A DNA stretch of 64,000 nucleotides from Acidobacteriota bacterium (GCA_008363385.1 RHKY01000007.1:62001-126000); one strand, 5' to 3'; positions 33,305-42,330 are shown, counted from the stretch's first letter. The notes: a model not told the origin generated them from the sequence alone. Numbers and translations are program-made.

Positions 33305-34168
33305 ATGTCGCACGCGTCTCCCCCGACGAGCCTCCGCCTCCTCGCCCGCTACCCGAAGAAGGCGGGGTCGGCCGCCGTGGGCGCGCTGGCCCGGCTACCC
33401 CTCCCCCGGCCGGCCCGGGAGCCCCTTCTGGGGCGCTTCGCGCGCGCTTACGGCGTCGACCTCGCCGAGGCCGATCGGCCGCTCGGCGAATACACGTCGT
33501 TCCTCGACTTCTTCACCCGGCGCCTGAGACCCGGCCTTCGCCCGCAGGAGGCTCCCGTCCCGGGCGCGGTCAACTCCCCGGTCGACGGAGCGCTCGTCGC
33601 CCTCGGGCGGGTGGAGGACGGCACACTGATGCAGGCCAAGGGGCTGCCGTACCGCCTCGACGAGCTCCTCGCCGGCGACCCGCTCGTCCCCCGCTTCTCC
33701 GGCGGGTGGTACCTGACCCTCTACCTCTCCCCGAAGGACTACCACCGGATCCACGTCCCTATCCCGGGGAGCGTCGCGGCCGTGGGCCGGGTCGAGGGGG
33801 AGCTCTGGCCGGTGAACGAGGCCTCGACCGCCTTCACGCCGGGGCTCTACGTGCGGAACCGTCGCGCCTACTGGGTCGCCGAGGGGGCCGGCCCCTGCGA
33901 GGGTCTCTCCTGCGCGGCGGTCCTCGTCGGGGCGACCCACGTCGGCGGCTGCGTCGTCGCGGACCGCTGGCTCGGCGGGCGGCCGCTGCCGCCGCGGGGA
34001 CGGCTCGCGGTGCCGGGCCTGCCGTGCGAGCCGGGGGACGACCTCGGCGTCTTCGAGCTCGGCTCGACGGTCGTCCTCCTCGTCGGAGGCGAGCGTGCGG
34101 CCGCGTGGCGGCCGTCCCGGGAGGCGGGACCCGTCCGCGTCGGACAGCGCCTGGGGGCGTTCGGGTGA
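33305..34168 (+). CDS. psd: Phosphatidylserine decarboxylase proenzyme
   Basis: The 287-residue product carries NSPVDG (His/Asp region of the active site), YLSPKDYHRIHVP with the conserved His residues, and FELGSTVVLL. In the LGST motif, self-cleavage between Gly and Ser creates the pyruvoyl group. It decarboxylates phosphatidylserine to phosphatidylethanolamine at the inner membrane. It is slightly shorter than E. coli Psd (322 residues). The start at 33305 is set by TATCAT upstream; a longer in-frame start would lack it. The stop overlaps the next GTG by 4 nt, though the neighbouring transporter is functionally unrelated. Confidence 0.95.
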   Translation: MSHASPPTSLRLLARYPKKAGSAAVGALARLPLPRPAREPLLGRFARAYGVDLAEADRPLGEYTSFLDFFTRRLRPGLRPQEAPVPGAVNSPVDGALVALGRVEDGTLMQAKGLPYRLDELLAGDPLVPRFSGGWYLTLYLSPKDYHRIHVPIPGSVAAVGRVEGELWPVNEASTAFTPGLYVRNRRAYWVAEGAGPCEGLSCAAVLVGATHVGGCVVADRWLGGRPLPPRGRLAVPGLPCEPGDDLGVFELGSTVVLLVGGERAAAWRPSREAGPVRVGQRLGAFG

Positions 34169-35664
34169 AGGCGCCGTCGGGGGCTCCCCGGGCGGCGCTC
34201 CTCGTCGTGGCGCTCGTCCTGGCGGGCGCCGCGCGCGGGCAGGAGCCCGGGGTTCTTCGATGGGGAGGCGACGCCGAGGGGGGCGCCCCGTTCGTCGAGG
34301 CGGACCCGTCGGACCCCGAGAAGCTCCGGGGCTTCGACGTCGAGATCGCCGAGGCGGTGGCCGCCCGGCTCGGCAGGAAGGCGCGCTTCGTCCAGGTCGC
34401 GTTCGCCTCGATCGACGCCTCCGTGGCACGGGGCGACTTCGAGATCGGCCTGTCGGGCGTCGAGGAGACCCCGGCGCGAAGGGCCGCGCTCTCGGTGACC
34501 GTCCCGTACTACGAGTTCCGCGAGGTGCTCACGGTCCGCTCGGCCGACCGGGACCGCTTCCGCTCGCTCGCGGACCTGAAGGGGCGGAGGGTCGGGACCC
34601 TCGGCGGGACGATCGCCTACGACCTCCTCCTGCAGGCGGCCGCCGAGCACGGCCTGGAGCCGGTCTCCTACGACGACGACGTCCACCCGTACGACGACCT
34701 CCTCTCGGGCCGGATCGACGCCGTCCTGCTCGACCACGTCATCGCCGCGCGGGCCACGCGGCGCCGGTCGGGGCTCCAGACGCAGGAGACGGCCGTGGCC
34801 ACCGGGCGGTACGTCGGCGTCCTGGCGAAGGGGAACGCCGCCCTCCGCGACGAGGTGGACCGGGCGCTGCGCGAGCTGATGAAGGACGGCACGCTGGAGG
34901 CCACCTTCCGGAGGTGGGGCGTCTGGGACGAGGGGCAGCGGGCCCTCTTCGCCCGGGTCCTCTCGGGGGAAGGCGCCGGGAGCGCGGCGACGCCGTCCCA
35001 CCACGTGCAGCCGACCCTCCTGGCCTCGACGGTGAAGTACCTCCCGGCGCTCTTGCGCGCGGCGGTCGTGACGCTCGTCCTCTCCTGCCTCTCGATGGTC
35101 CTCGCCGTCGGGGTCGGGAGCCTGATCGCCACGGGGCGGGTCTACGGCGGCCGCCTCGTCCGCGGCCTCCTCCTCGTCTACGTGGAGGTGACGCGGGGCA
35201 CGCCGGTCCTCCTCCAGCTCTTCGTCATCTACTACGGCCTGGCCCCCGTCCTGAAGCTCGACGCCGCGGTGGCGGCCCTCGTCGGCCTCGGCCTGAACTA
35301 CGCCGCGTACGAGAGCGAGATCTACCGCTCGGCGCTGGAGGCCGTGTCGAAGGGGCAGCTGGAGGCCGCGCGGACGCTCGGCCTGACCGAGCTCCAGATC
35401 CTCCGCCTCGTCCGGGGGCCGCAGGCCTTCCGGCTCGCGCTCGCACCGATGACGAACGACTTCGTCGCGCTCCTGAAGGACTCCTCGCTCGTCTCGGTCA
35501 TCACCGTCGTCGAGCTGACCAAGCAGACCTCCATCTTCGCCGCGAACGTGGGGACCTGGGCGCTCCCGGGGGCCCTCTGCGCGCTCCTCTACCTCGCCCT
35601 CTCGCTTCCGCTGGCGCGCCTGGCGCGCGCTCTCGAGGAGCGGTGGCGGAGCCCCTCGACGTGA
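34165..35664 (+). CDS. Polar amino acid ABC transporter, substrate-binding protein fused to permease
   Basis: The 499-residue product begins with a signal-type helix (~8-24), then a family 3 solute-binding domain (~30-265; LRGFDVEIAEAVAARLG, followed later by a LKGRRVGTLGGT stretch). It ends with a HisM/GlnP-type permease (~285-495) whose EAA loop reads EAARTLGLTELQ. The fusion resembles GlnP-type transporters, which bind glutamine/glutamate or other polar amino acids. The binding domain would face the periplasm while the permease spans the inner membrane. GTG overlaps the psd stop; the ATPase gene follows with a 4-nt overlap, completing a two-gene importer. Substrate not determinable. Confidence 0.9.
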   Translation: MKAPSGAPRAALLVVALVLAGAARGQEPGVLRWGGDAEGGAPFVEADPSDPEKLRGFDVEIAEAVAARLGRKARFVQVAFASIDASVARGDFEIGLSGVEETPARRAALSVTVPYYEFREVLTVRSADRDRFRSLADLKGRRVGTLGGTIAYDLLLQAAAEHGLEPVSYDDDVHPYDDLLSGRIDAVLLDHVIAARATRRRSGLQTQETAVATGRYVGVLAKGNAALRDEVDRALRELMKDGTLEATFRRWGVWDEGQRALFARVLSGEGAGSAATPSHHVQPTLLASTVKYLPALLRAAVVTLVLSCLSMVLAVGVGSLIATGRVYGGRLVRGLLLVYVEVTRGTPVLLQLFVIYYGLAPVLKLDAAVAALVGLGLNYAAYESEIYRSALEAVSKGQLEAARTLGLTELQILRLVRGPQAFRLALAPMTNDFVALLKDSSLVSVITVVELTKQTSIFAANVGTWALPGALCALLYLALSLPLARLARALEERWRSPST

Positions 35665-36419
35665 GCGCCGTCCTGACCGTCCGCGGGGTGAAGCTCCTCC
35701 GGGGCGAGCGCGAGGTCCTGCGCGGCGTCGACCTCGCCGTCGGCAAGGGGGAGCGGGTCGCCCTCATGGGGCTGTCCGGGGGAGGGAAGACGACGCTCCT
35801 GCGCGCGGTCCTGGCGCTCGAGCCGTTCCACGCCGGGACGATCGACGTGGACGGCTTCCCCCTCTCGCCGGGGCCGCTCCCGCGCCCCGCGTCCCTGAAG
35901 CCGCTCCGCCAGCGCGTCGGGATGGTCTTCCAGCTGCACAACCTCTTCGAGCACCTGACGGCGCGCCAGAACGTCGCCCTCGCTCCGGTGCACGTCCTGG
36001 GGAAGAAGGCCCACGAGGCCGAGGAGAGGGCCGGGGAGCTCCTCGCCTCGCTCGGCGTGGGCCACCGCGCGGGCGCCTACCCGCGCGAGATGTCGGGGGG
36101 CGAGGCGCAGCGCGTGGCGATCGCCCGGGCGCTCGCGATGGACCCGCACCTCCTCCTGATGGACGAGCCGACCGCCTCGCTCGACCCGGCGCGGCGCGAC
36201 GAGCTGGGGGCCACGCTGAAGGAGCTCTCGGAATCGGGCCGGACGATCGTCGTCGTCACGCACGACGAGGAGTTCGTCCGCGAGCACACGACCCGCGTCG
36301 TCGTGATGGCCGACGGAAAGGTCGTCGAGGACGGCGCGTCGGCGGCGGTCCTGGCGGCGCCCTCCCACCCGGCCACCCGCCAGCTCCTCGGCGTTGACGC
36401 CGGGCCGGCCGCTCCGTAG
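35661..36419 (+). CDS. Polar amino acid ABC transporter ATP-binding protein
   Basis: The 252-residue product contains Walker A GLSGGGKTT, Q-loop VFQLHNLFEHLT, signature MSGGEAQRVAIARAL, Walker B HLLLMDEPTASLDP and the H-loop VVVTHDEEF, in normal order and length for a GlnQ/HisP-type ATPase. It powers the fused binding/permease protein encoded by the overlapping upstream gene. The GTG at 35661 overlaps the previous TGA; an upstream in-frame GTG at 35643 is an alternative. The downstream region leads into a cobalamin riboswitch of the next gene. Confidence 0.93.
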   Translation: MSAVLTVRGVKLLRGEREVLRGVDLAVGKGERVALMGLSGGGKTTLLRAVLALEPFHAGTIDVDGFPLSPGPLPRPASLKPLRQRVGMVFQLHNLFEHLTARQNVALAPVHVLGKKAHEAEERAGELLASLGVGHRAGAYPREMSGGEAQRVAIARALAMDPHLLLMDEPTASLDPARRDELGATLKELSESGRTIVVVTHDEEFVREHTTRVVVMADGKVVEDGASAAVLAAPSHPATRQLLGVDAGPAAP

Positions 36420-36454
36420 GATCGCCAAGCTCTTTGCCACCCTCCTCCGGGTCC

Positions 36455-36655
36455 CTCCGCCTCCGAGGGGGACGCGGGCGGCGTGCGCCGTCCGGCTAGA
36501 GGGAAGCGGGTGCGAATCCCGCGCGGCCCCCGCCACTGTGACCGGGGACGCCGAGGACGATTCAGCCACTGGCGGCGGGCGATCGGGCGACCGGTTCCGC
36601 CGCCGGGAAGGGGTCCTCGCGCGGACGATCCGGGAGCCAGGAGACCTGCCCGAGG
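36455..36655 (+). promoter_or_regulatory. Cobalamin riboswitch
   Basis: The classic sequence blocks appear in order: GAGGGAAGCGGGTGCGAATC-type core (from 36509), CGCCACTGTGACCGGGGA (36531-36548), GCCACTGGCGG (36565-36575), a GGGAAGG stem, and the B12 box AGCCAGGAGACCTGCC (36635-36650). It probably binds adenosylcobalamin or a related corrinoid and switches off the TonB receptor gene when the vitamin is plentiful. The 5' edge is approximate. Confidence 0.95.
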
Positions 36656-36671
36656 GAGTCTTCGATCCGTC

Positions 36672-36702
36672 CCGCCTTCTCCGGGGCTCGGGAGGGGGGC
36701 GG
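36672..36702 (+). promoter_or_regulatory. Expression-platform hairpin after the riboswitch
   Basis: CCGCC (36672-36676) pairs with GGCGG (36698-36702), extended inward by TTCTCC/GGGAGG-type pairing. No T-run follows, so control may act by RNA structure over translation or by factor-dependent termination. Confidence 0.35.
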
Positions 36703-36772
36703 CGCCGGCCTGAGGGCTCGCGCGCCGACCCGCCTCCGATGGGAGGGTGGGGCCGCCCGAACGGAGGTTCCC

Positions 36773-38644
36773 GTGCACCCGCCCTTCCACCCTCTCCCCT
36801 CGGCCCTGTCCGTCGTCTGTCTGCTCGGCGCCCTGTCGACTTCGGCGCAACCGGCGTCGCCCGGCGCCCCGCCCTCGCTCCCGGGCTCGCTCGCCACGGA
36901 CGTCGTCGTCACCGCCGAGGCGACGCCGGCCGAGGTCTCCGCCCTCGGCGTCGCCGCGACCGTCGTCGACCGCGAGGAGATCGACCGGCGCCAGCAGTCG
37001 ACCCTCCTCGAGCTCCTGCGCACCGTCCCGGGCCTGGACGTGGTCCAGTCCGGCGGCCCCGGGGGCGTCACGTCGCTCTTCCTCCGCGGAACCGGCTCGG
37101 CGCAGACGCTCGTCCTGCTGGACGGCGCGAAGCTGAACAGCCCGTACTTCGGCGCCGTCGACCTCTCCTCGATCTCCGCCGCCAACGTCGACCGGATCGA
37201 GGTCGTCCGCGGCCCCTTCTCGGCCCTCTGGGGCTCCGAGGCGGTCGGGGGCGTCGTGAGGATCCTCACCAAGCGCGGCGGGGGCTCGGGCCTCGCCGCC
37301 AGGGGGAGCGCTTCCTACGGCTCGGCGACGACGAAGGAGGGGACGTTCCAGGCCAGCTTCTCCGACGGCGCCGTCGACGTCTCGGCAGGCTTCCGGAGGC
37401 TCCTGTCGGACGGCGACCTGCCGAACGGCCACTACTCGACGACGAGCCTCTCCGGCGCCTTCGACGTCTTGGTCTCTGAGGACGTCAGGGTCGGCGCCTC
37501 CCTCCGCCGCGAGACGGGGGAGACGGGCGTGCCGTTCGTCGGGGAGACGGCGACGCCGAACCGGAAGACGTTCGCCGACACGACCTCCCTGACCGTCCCG
37601 ATCGCCGTCACGCTCGGGAAGGGGACCTCGCTCGAGGCTGCCGCGAGCGTCGTCCGCGACGAGCCCCGCTTCGAGGACCCGGACGACCCGTGGGGCTTCA
37701 CCGAGTCGGAGACCGACGCGCGGCGCCAGCAGGCGCGCGTCGTGGTCTCGCACGAGTGGAGCGCGCACCGCCTCTCGGTGGGGGCCGACTGGGAGCGGAC
37801 GGAGGTGACGAACCGCGACTCGTACGGCCTCCAGCTCGACGGCGAGACGACCTCCACCTGGTCCGCGTTCGCCGAGGACCGGCTCTCGCTCGCCTCGGAC
37901 CGCCTCGCGGTCACGACCGGCCTGCGCTACGACGACCACTCGGCCTTCGGCAGCGCCGTCAGCCCGAGGGTGGCGGTGTCGTACCGGCTCTCGGACGCCG
38001 TGAAGCTCCGCGCCGCCGGCGGCTCGGCCTTCCGCTCGCCCTCCACGGGCGAGCTCTACTACCCGTTCTCGGGCAACCCCGACCTCGACCCCGAGCGCTC
38101 CGTCTCCTGGGAGGCGGGGGCCGAGTGGTCGTTCTGGCGCGGAGCGGTCCTCGAGGCGACGGCCTTCACGACCGACGTCACGGACCTCATCCAGTACGAC
38201 TTCGCCGCGCAGAGGAACGTCAACGTCGGCCGCGCGCGCCTCCAGGGGGTCGAGACGGCGCTCCGCGGCACTTTCGCCCCGGACCTCTTCGCCCGGGCGT
38301 CGTACACGCTCCTCGACGCCGTCGACCGCGACACCGGGCTCCCGCTCCTGCGCCGCCCCCGTCACCGCGCCTCGGGTACCGTCGGCTACGCCGGGAAGAA
38401 GGTCAACGCCGAGCTGACCGGCTCGTGGGTGGGCGAGCGCGACGACGTGGACGCCACGACGTTCGAGCGCGTCGTCGACGCGGCCTACTTCCGGCTCGAC
38501 GTGGCCGTCACGCTCCCGCGGCTCGTGGGGCCGCTCGGGCCGTTCGTGAGGGTGACGAACCTCCTCGACGCGGACTACGTCGAGGTGGCCGGCTACCCCT
38601 CGCCCGGCCGGCGGTGGACCGTCGGCCTCGACCTGACGTACTGA
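36773..38644 (+). CDS. btuB: TonB-dependent outer-membrane receptor, BtuB-like
   Basis: The 623-residue product has a signal peptide (residues ~1-27), a TonB-box-like segment (TDVVVTAEA), a plug domain (LLRTVPGLDVVQSGG, FLRGTGSAQTLVLLDG, RIEVVRGPFSALWGSEAVGG) and a long beta-barrel part ending in an aromatic residue (LDLTY). Length fits BtuB (614 in E. coli). It imports cobalamin or precursors across the outer membrane using TonB energy. The cobalamin riboswitch just upstream supports the substrate. The GTG start has a GGAGG site 6 nt before it. Confidence 0.93.
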   Translation: MHPPFHPLPSALSVVCLLGALSTSAQPASPGAPPSLPGSLATDVVVTAEATPAEVSALGVAATVVDREEIDRRQQSTLLELLRTVPGLDVVQSGGPGGVTSLFLRGTGSAQTLVLLDGAKLNSPYFGAVDLSSISAANVDRIEVVRGPFSALWGSEAVGGVVRILTKRGGGSGLAARGSASYGSATTKEGTFQASFSDGAVDVSAGFRRLLSDGDLPNGHYSTTSLSGAFDVLVSEDVRVGASLRRETGETGVPFVGETATPNRKTFADTTSLTVPIAVTLGKGTSLEAAASVVRDEPRFEDPDDPWGFTESETDARRQQARVVVSHEWSAHRLSVGADWERTEVTNRDSYGLQLDGETTSTWSAFAEDRLSLASDRLAVTTGLRYDDHSAFGSAVSPRVAVSYRLSDAVKLRAAGGSAFRSPSTGELYYPFSGNPDLDPERSVSWEAGAEWSFWRGAVLEATAFTTDVTDLIQYDFAAQRNVNVGRARLQGVETALRGTFAPDLFARASYTLLDAVDRDTGLPLLRRPRHRASGTVGYAGKKVNAELTGSWVGERDDVDATTFERVVDAAYFRLDVAVTLPRLVGPLGPFVRVTNLLDADYVEVAGYPSPGRRWTVGLDLTY

Positions 38645-38738
38645 GCGCCTCGCCGGCGAGGGCGCCAGGGCCCGCTTCCGCCGGTTTCAGCCCCGAGCGA
38701 TAGGATGCGGCCGCGGCCCGGGCCGCGGGGAGGGAACC

Positions 38739-39620
38739 ATGCGCTGGCAGCGTGGGCAGGACGACCGGAACCTGGAAGACCGCCGCGGCGAGCGCCCCTC
38801 CCGCGTCCGGCTCGGCGGGGGCGGGATGAAGCTCGGGCTCGGGGGGGCGCTCGTCCTTCTCGCCCTCTCGCTCCTCTTCAAGAAGAACTTCTTCGCCCTC
38901 CTCGACACCGGCCCGGTGGCGTCGACCTCCGAGACCGCGGGGGCTCCCGGCCCGGCCGGCCCCGTGGAGAGCAGCCCGGAGGAGGAGGAGCTCAGGGACC
39001 TGATGCTCTTCGTCCTGAACGACTCGCAGGCGACCTGGACGCGCCTCCTGCCCGAGCAAGGGACGAGCTACCGCGAGGCCAAGCTCGTCCTCTTCCGCGA
39101 CGCGGTCGACTCCGCCTGCGGCTTCGCCGAGTCGGCCACGGGCCCCTTCTACTGCCCGGGCGACGAGAAGGTCTACCTCGACCTCGGCTTCTTCGGCGAG
39201 CTCCACCGGAAGTTCGGCGCGCCGGGGGACTTCGCCCAGGCGTACGTCATCGCGCACGAGATCGGGCACCACGTCCAGAACGTCCTCGGGATCGAGCGCC
39301 AGGTGCGGCAGCTCCAGCAGCAGCGCGAGGAGATGGCCAACGAGCTGTCGGTGAGGATGGAGCTGCAGGCCGACTGCTTCGCGGGGGTCTGGGGGAGCTT
39401 CGCGGCCAGGTCCGGGCACCTCGAGACCGGCGACGTGGAGGAAGGCCTGAACGCCGCCGCGGCCATCGGCGACGACCGGCTCCAGAGGATGTCCGGCCGC
39501 GGCGTCTCGCCCGAGTCGTTCACCCACGGCAGCTCGGAGCAGCGGGTCGCCTGGTTCCGCAGGGGCCTGGAGAGCGGCAGCCCGGCGGCGTGCGACACGT
39601 TCGGGAAGCGGTCGCGCTGA
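38739..39620 (+). CDS. Neutral zinc metallopeptidase (YpfJ family)
   Basis: The 293-residue product has a cytoplasmic basic N-terminus (MRWQRGQDDRNLEDRRG), one membrane helix (~30-50), and a periplasmic domain. That domain carries VIAHEIGHHVQ (zinc-binding HExxH) followed by MELQADCFAGVWG (Glu ligand). This arrangement defines the YpfJ/PF04228 neutral metallopeptidase family, whose substrates are not known. A GGAGGGAA-type site 5 nt upstream of the ATG supports the start. A TAGGAT at 38701 may serve as -10. Confidence 0.93.
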   Translation: MRWQRGQDDRNLEDRRGERPSRVRLGGGGMKLGLGGALVLLALSLLFKKNFFALLDTGPVASTSETAGAPGPAGPVESSPEEEELRDLMLFVLNDSQATWTRLLPEQGTSYREAKLVLFRDAVDSACGFAESATGPFYCPGDEKVYLDLGFFGELHRKFGAPGDFAQAYVIAHEIGHHVQNVLGIERQVRQLQQQREEMANELSVRMELQADCFAGVWGSFAARSGHLETGDVEEGLNAAAAIGDDRLQRMSGRGVSPESFTHGSSEQRVAWFRRGLESGSPAACDTFGKRSR

Positions 39621-39648
39621 GCCGCCTCTTCCCCGGCCGGCGCCGGCC

Positions 39649-40311
39649 TCAGTGCGGCGCCGCCCCCCACAGCTCGACGAGGCGCGCGTCCCGCCCGCAC
39701 CCGGCGCGGTAGAGGCGGTACCGGACCGGGTTCTTCCGGTAGTAGTCCTGGTGGTACTCCTCGGCCCGCCAGAAGGGCCCGGCGGCCGTGATCGGGACGA
39801 CGACCGGCTCGGAGAAGCGCTTCGTGGCCTCGACCCGCTTCCTCGAGGCCTCGGCCGCCCGGCGCTGGGCCTCGTCGTGGACGAAGACCTCCGGGCGGTA
39901 CTGCTCTCCGAAGTCGCAGAACTGGCCGCGTACGTTCGTCGGGTCGACGTTCCGCCAGTAGACGTCGAGGAGCGTCTCGTACGACACCCGCGCCGGGTCG
40001 AAGAGGACCTCCACCGCCTCGGCGTGGCCGGTCCCGCCCGAGCCCACCTCCTCGTACGTGGGATTGGCCTTCGTGCCGCCCGTGTAGCCGGAGACGACCG
40101 AGACGACGCCGTCGAGCTTCTCGAACGGCGGCTCCATGCACCAGAAGCAGCCACCCGCGAAGGTCGCCTTCGCGAGCTTCCTCACGCCCGTCCCGGGAGC
40201 GGGGGGGGCGGGGTCCGGAGGAGACGGCGCGGACGGCGCGCCGGAGGCCAGGAGGAGCGCGATCCCTCCGAGGCAGAGCGCGAGGACGAGGAGGCGGGCG
40301 GTTCGGCTCAA
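39649..40311 (-). CDS. msrA: Peptide-methionine (S)-S-oxide reductase, exported form
   Basis: The 220-residue product has a signal peptide (~1-28) and a proline-rich linker, then the MsrA core: FAGGCFWCMEPPF with the catalytic Cys, SGYTGGTKANPTYEEV, GGTGHAEAVEV, and a C-terminal region. It repairs methionine-S-sulfoxide in proteins, probably in the periplasm because of the signal sequence. The TTG start is supported by a GGAGGG site 5 nt upstream; an internal cytoplasmic start is less likely. It lies convergent to the metallopeptidase gene (29-nt gap). Confidence 0.93.
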   Translation of the reverse strand: MSRTARLLVLALCLGGIALLLASGAPSAPSPPDPAPPAPGTGVRKLAKATFAGGCFWCMEPPFEKLDGVVSVVSGYTGGTKANPTYEEVGSGGTGHAEAVEVLFDPARVSYETLLDVYWRNVDPTNVRGQFCDFGEQYRPEVFVHDEAQRRAAEASRKRVEATKRFSEPVVVPITAAGPFWRAEEYHQDYYRKNPVRYRLYRAGCGRDARLVELWGAAPH

Positions 40312-40384
40312 GGGACCCTCCGGCGCTTCGATGCCGGGAAGCGGCCGGAGGGTTCTTCGAGCGGGGGGGCTCGACGGATTGCGC

Positions 40385-40654
40385 CTACCGGCCGGAGGAG
40401 CCGGGCGGCAGGACGGGGCCTGGAGGGAGGACGGTCGGGGGCGCGGCAGCCTTCCGCCGGTCCTTCCAGAGGCCGAAGAGGACCGTCAGCAGGGCCAGGA
40501 CGATCTCGTCGGCGAACGGGATCAGGTCCGGGACGAAGACGTCGACGACCGTCACGACCAGGAGGAGGGCGAACAGGGTCGGGAACCGGAGGTTGAGCCG
40601 CGCCAGGAGCTTCTGGATGGCGCCCTGCCGGGCTGCCGGGGGGATCGCGCTCAT
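40385..40654 (-). CDS. Small membrane protein, DUF6116-like
   Basis: The 89-residue product has two membrane helices (roughly 27-42 and 45-62) separated by VPDLIPFADEI, then a charged WKDRRK and a proline-rich tail. The LRFPTLFALL...PDLIPFADE pattern recalls the DUF6116 small membrane proteins of unknown function. A GGAGGG site 5 nt upstream of the ATG fixes the start. It precedes msrA on the same strand by 73 nt. Confidence 0.75.
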   Translation of the reverse strand: MSAIPPAARQGAIQKLLARLNLRFPTLFALLLVVTVVDVFVPDLIPFADEIVLALLTVLFGLWKDRRKAAAPPTVLPPGPVLPPGSSGR

Positions 40655-40735
40655 CGGACCCTCCTCGAAGCCCGATCATAGGCCGGGAGCCCCCGCCTCC
40701 TGGCGCGCCCCCCAAGCCGCGCCCCGGCCCCGCGT

Positions 40736-40764
40736 TTGACCGCCGGCCCGCCCGGTGGTACCGT
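40736..40764 (+). promoter_or_regulatory. Sigma-70 type promoter of the tRNA-Ala gene
   Basis: TTGACC (40736-40741) and TACCGT (40759-40764) stand 17 bp apart, the ideal spacing, about 46 bp before the mature tRNA start. It is one of the few places in the window where a -35 element is obvious. Confidence 0.75.
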
Positions 40765-40810
40765 CCGCGTTCCGTCCGGGGGCCGCGTCCCCCGAGCTCT
40801 TTGCGACCGT

Positions 40811-40886
40811 GGGGCTGTAGCTCAGCTGGGAGAGCGCCTGAATGGCATTCAGGAGGTCGACGGTTCGATCCCGTTCAGCTCCACCA
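40811..40886 (+). tRNA. tRNA-Ala (anticodon GGC)
   Basis: This 76-nt gene folds as a standard cloverleaf. The acceptor stem GGGGCTG pairs with CAGCTCC, the D arm is GCTC/GAGC, the anticodon stem CCTGA/TCAGG encloses anticodon GGC at 40844-40846, and the T arm GACGG/CCGTT has loop TTCGATC. The CCA end is encoded (40884-40886). The last 12 bases also encode, antisense, the final codons and stop of the serine recombinase gene. Confidence 0.97.
40875..40886 (-). other. Candidate attachment-site half (attL) at the tRNA-Ala 3' end
   Basis: The recombinase reading frame runs into the tRNA gene and stops 12 bp inside it. This suggests that the element carries sequence identical to the tRNA 3' end and rebuilds it on integration. 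No second copy of this end was seen in the window, so the core length cannot be defined. Confidence 0.45.
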
Positions 40887-42323
40887 TTCCTTCGTTTTCG
40901 CCCCTTCAACCAGCAGATCGAACGGCGAACGCATTGAAGCGGTTAGGTTTGACTCGCTCGCGGTGAAGTTCCATACCACCGCCTGGAGGAGCTGTCGCCT
41001 TCCCGCTGCCGGCCGCGCAAGGTACTCCTCCCGCGCGGTTTCCGCGAGTTCCATTGGCTCTCGGGCTGCTCGAAGGAACGCTTCCCTCGGCATCGCCTCT
41101 TCGACTCGCCGCAGCGTCGCGGCCACGTCGTCGGCCTCACACTGCCAGCGGGTGCTCTGCTCGCGCCAGTAGTCCTCGGTGATGCGCCCGAGGAGCTTCT
41201 CTTCGTAGGCGCGGTCCCGCAGGCTGCGAAGCTCGCTCAGACGCTTGCGGGCGTGTGCCGCCTCGGCGTCCGCCGCCGGGTCGGCGGCCGTCGTCTGCTC
41301 CAGCTCGGCCATCAGCCAGTCAATGACCGGCCTGTCGATGTGGATCCCCTCGAGGACGCGCACCGCCTCGTCGTCCAGGAGTCTCTCCGGGTAGAACCGC
41401 CGGCAGCCCATCCGCCCCTGGCAGGAGTAGTAGACGTAGCGCCCCTTCTTGAGCATCCCGCTCATGAGCCCGCCGCAGGTTTGGCAGCGGAGAAGCCCGC
41501 TGAACGTGAAGACGTGGCCGGGAGCGCCTCCGTTGCGCCGGCCGTCCAGGACCCGCTGAACCTGGTCGAAGGTCTCCTTCGAGACGAGCGGCTCGTACGC
41601 CCCGCTGTAGAGCGTCCCGGCCCAGCGGAAGGTCCCGTGGTAGGCCGGGTTCCTCAGGATGTTCGTGCAGACGGTGTTCCTGTTCAGGACCGCGCCCTTC
41701 TTCGAGCGCAGACCGAGCGACCGCGCGAGGCGCGTCAGCTCGGCCGTCGAGTAGAAGCCGGTCGCGGCACGCTCGAAGAGGTGCCGCACCAGGGGGCCGG
41801 CGGCTGGGTCGGGGACGATGCCGGGAGCGCCCACCACGTTGCGGTAGCCGAGCGGCGCCGCGCTCGGAAAGGAGCCGAGGCTGGCCTTCTTCGTCATCCC
41901 CTTCTTGATCTCCTCGCTCAAGTTCTCGGAGAAGTTTTTCGCGACGAGCACCTTGATGCCGTGCAGGAACTTCTCGCTCGAGTGGACGTTCGGCCCGATG
42001 ACCGTCCGCTCCTTGACGAAGTGGATCTCGGTTCCCAGCTCCTCGAGCGTCACGTAGTCGCGCAGGTTCCGGTAGAGCCGGTCGGTCTTCTCGACGAGGA
42101 GCACCGCCTGGGGCCTGGCGCGTAGGAGGGCGATCATCCGGGCGAAGGCGGGCCGCTTGCCGCTCAGCTTCGCCGTCTCGCTCTCCTCAAAGACCTCCAG
42201 GATCCTGATACGGTTCTCGGCCGCGTAGGACGACAGGAGGTCCTTCTGGGCGGGGATGCTGAAGCCCGACTCCTCCTGGTCCTTCGTGCTCACCCGGACG
42301 TACGCTGCTGCTTCACGAGCCAT
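40875..42323 (-). CDS. Large serine recombinase (integrase)
   Basis: The 482-residue product has a resolvase catalytic domain with the nucleophile Ser12 in YVRVSTKDQ and a KTDRLYRN motif. A Recombinase domain follows (APLGYRNV at its start, ~165-265), then a zinc ribbon (LLRCQTCGGL and YYSCQGRMGC) and a coiled coil rich in Arg/Glu (~370-430). It catalyses integration and excision by double-strand cleavage and strand exchange. The ATG at 42323 is chosen because TACCTT lies exactly 7 nt upstream. Its stop lies inside the tRNA-Ala 3' end, implicating this tRNA as the integration site. Serine integrases at tRNA genes are less common than tyrosine ones. Confidence 0.93.
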   Translation of the reverse strand: MAREAAAYVRVSTKDQEESGFSIPAQKDLLSSYAAENRIRILEVFEESETAKLSGKRPAFARMIALLRARPQAVLLVEKTDRLYRNLRDYVTLEELGTEIHFVKERTVIGPNVHSSEKFLHGIKVLVAKNFSENLSEEIKKGMTKKASLGSFPSAAPLGYRNVVGAPGIVPDPAAGPLVRHLFERAATGFYSTAELTRLARSLGLRSKKGAVLNRNTVCTNILRNPAYHGTFRWAGTLYSGAYEPLVSKETFDQVQRVLDGRRNGGAPGHVFTFSGLLRCQTCGGLMSGMLKKGRYVYYSCQGRMGCRRFYPERLLDDEAVRVLEGIHIDRPVIDWLMAELEQTTAADPAADAEAAHARKRLSELRSLRDRAYEEKLLGRITEDYWREQSTRWQCEADDVAATLRRVEEAMPREAFLRAAREPMELAETAREEYLARPAAGRRQLLQAVVWNFTASESNLTASMRSPFDLLVEGAKTKEWWS

Positions 42324-42330
42324 GGCGGGA

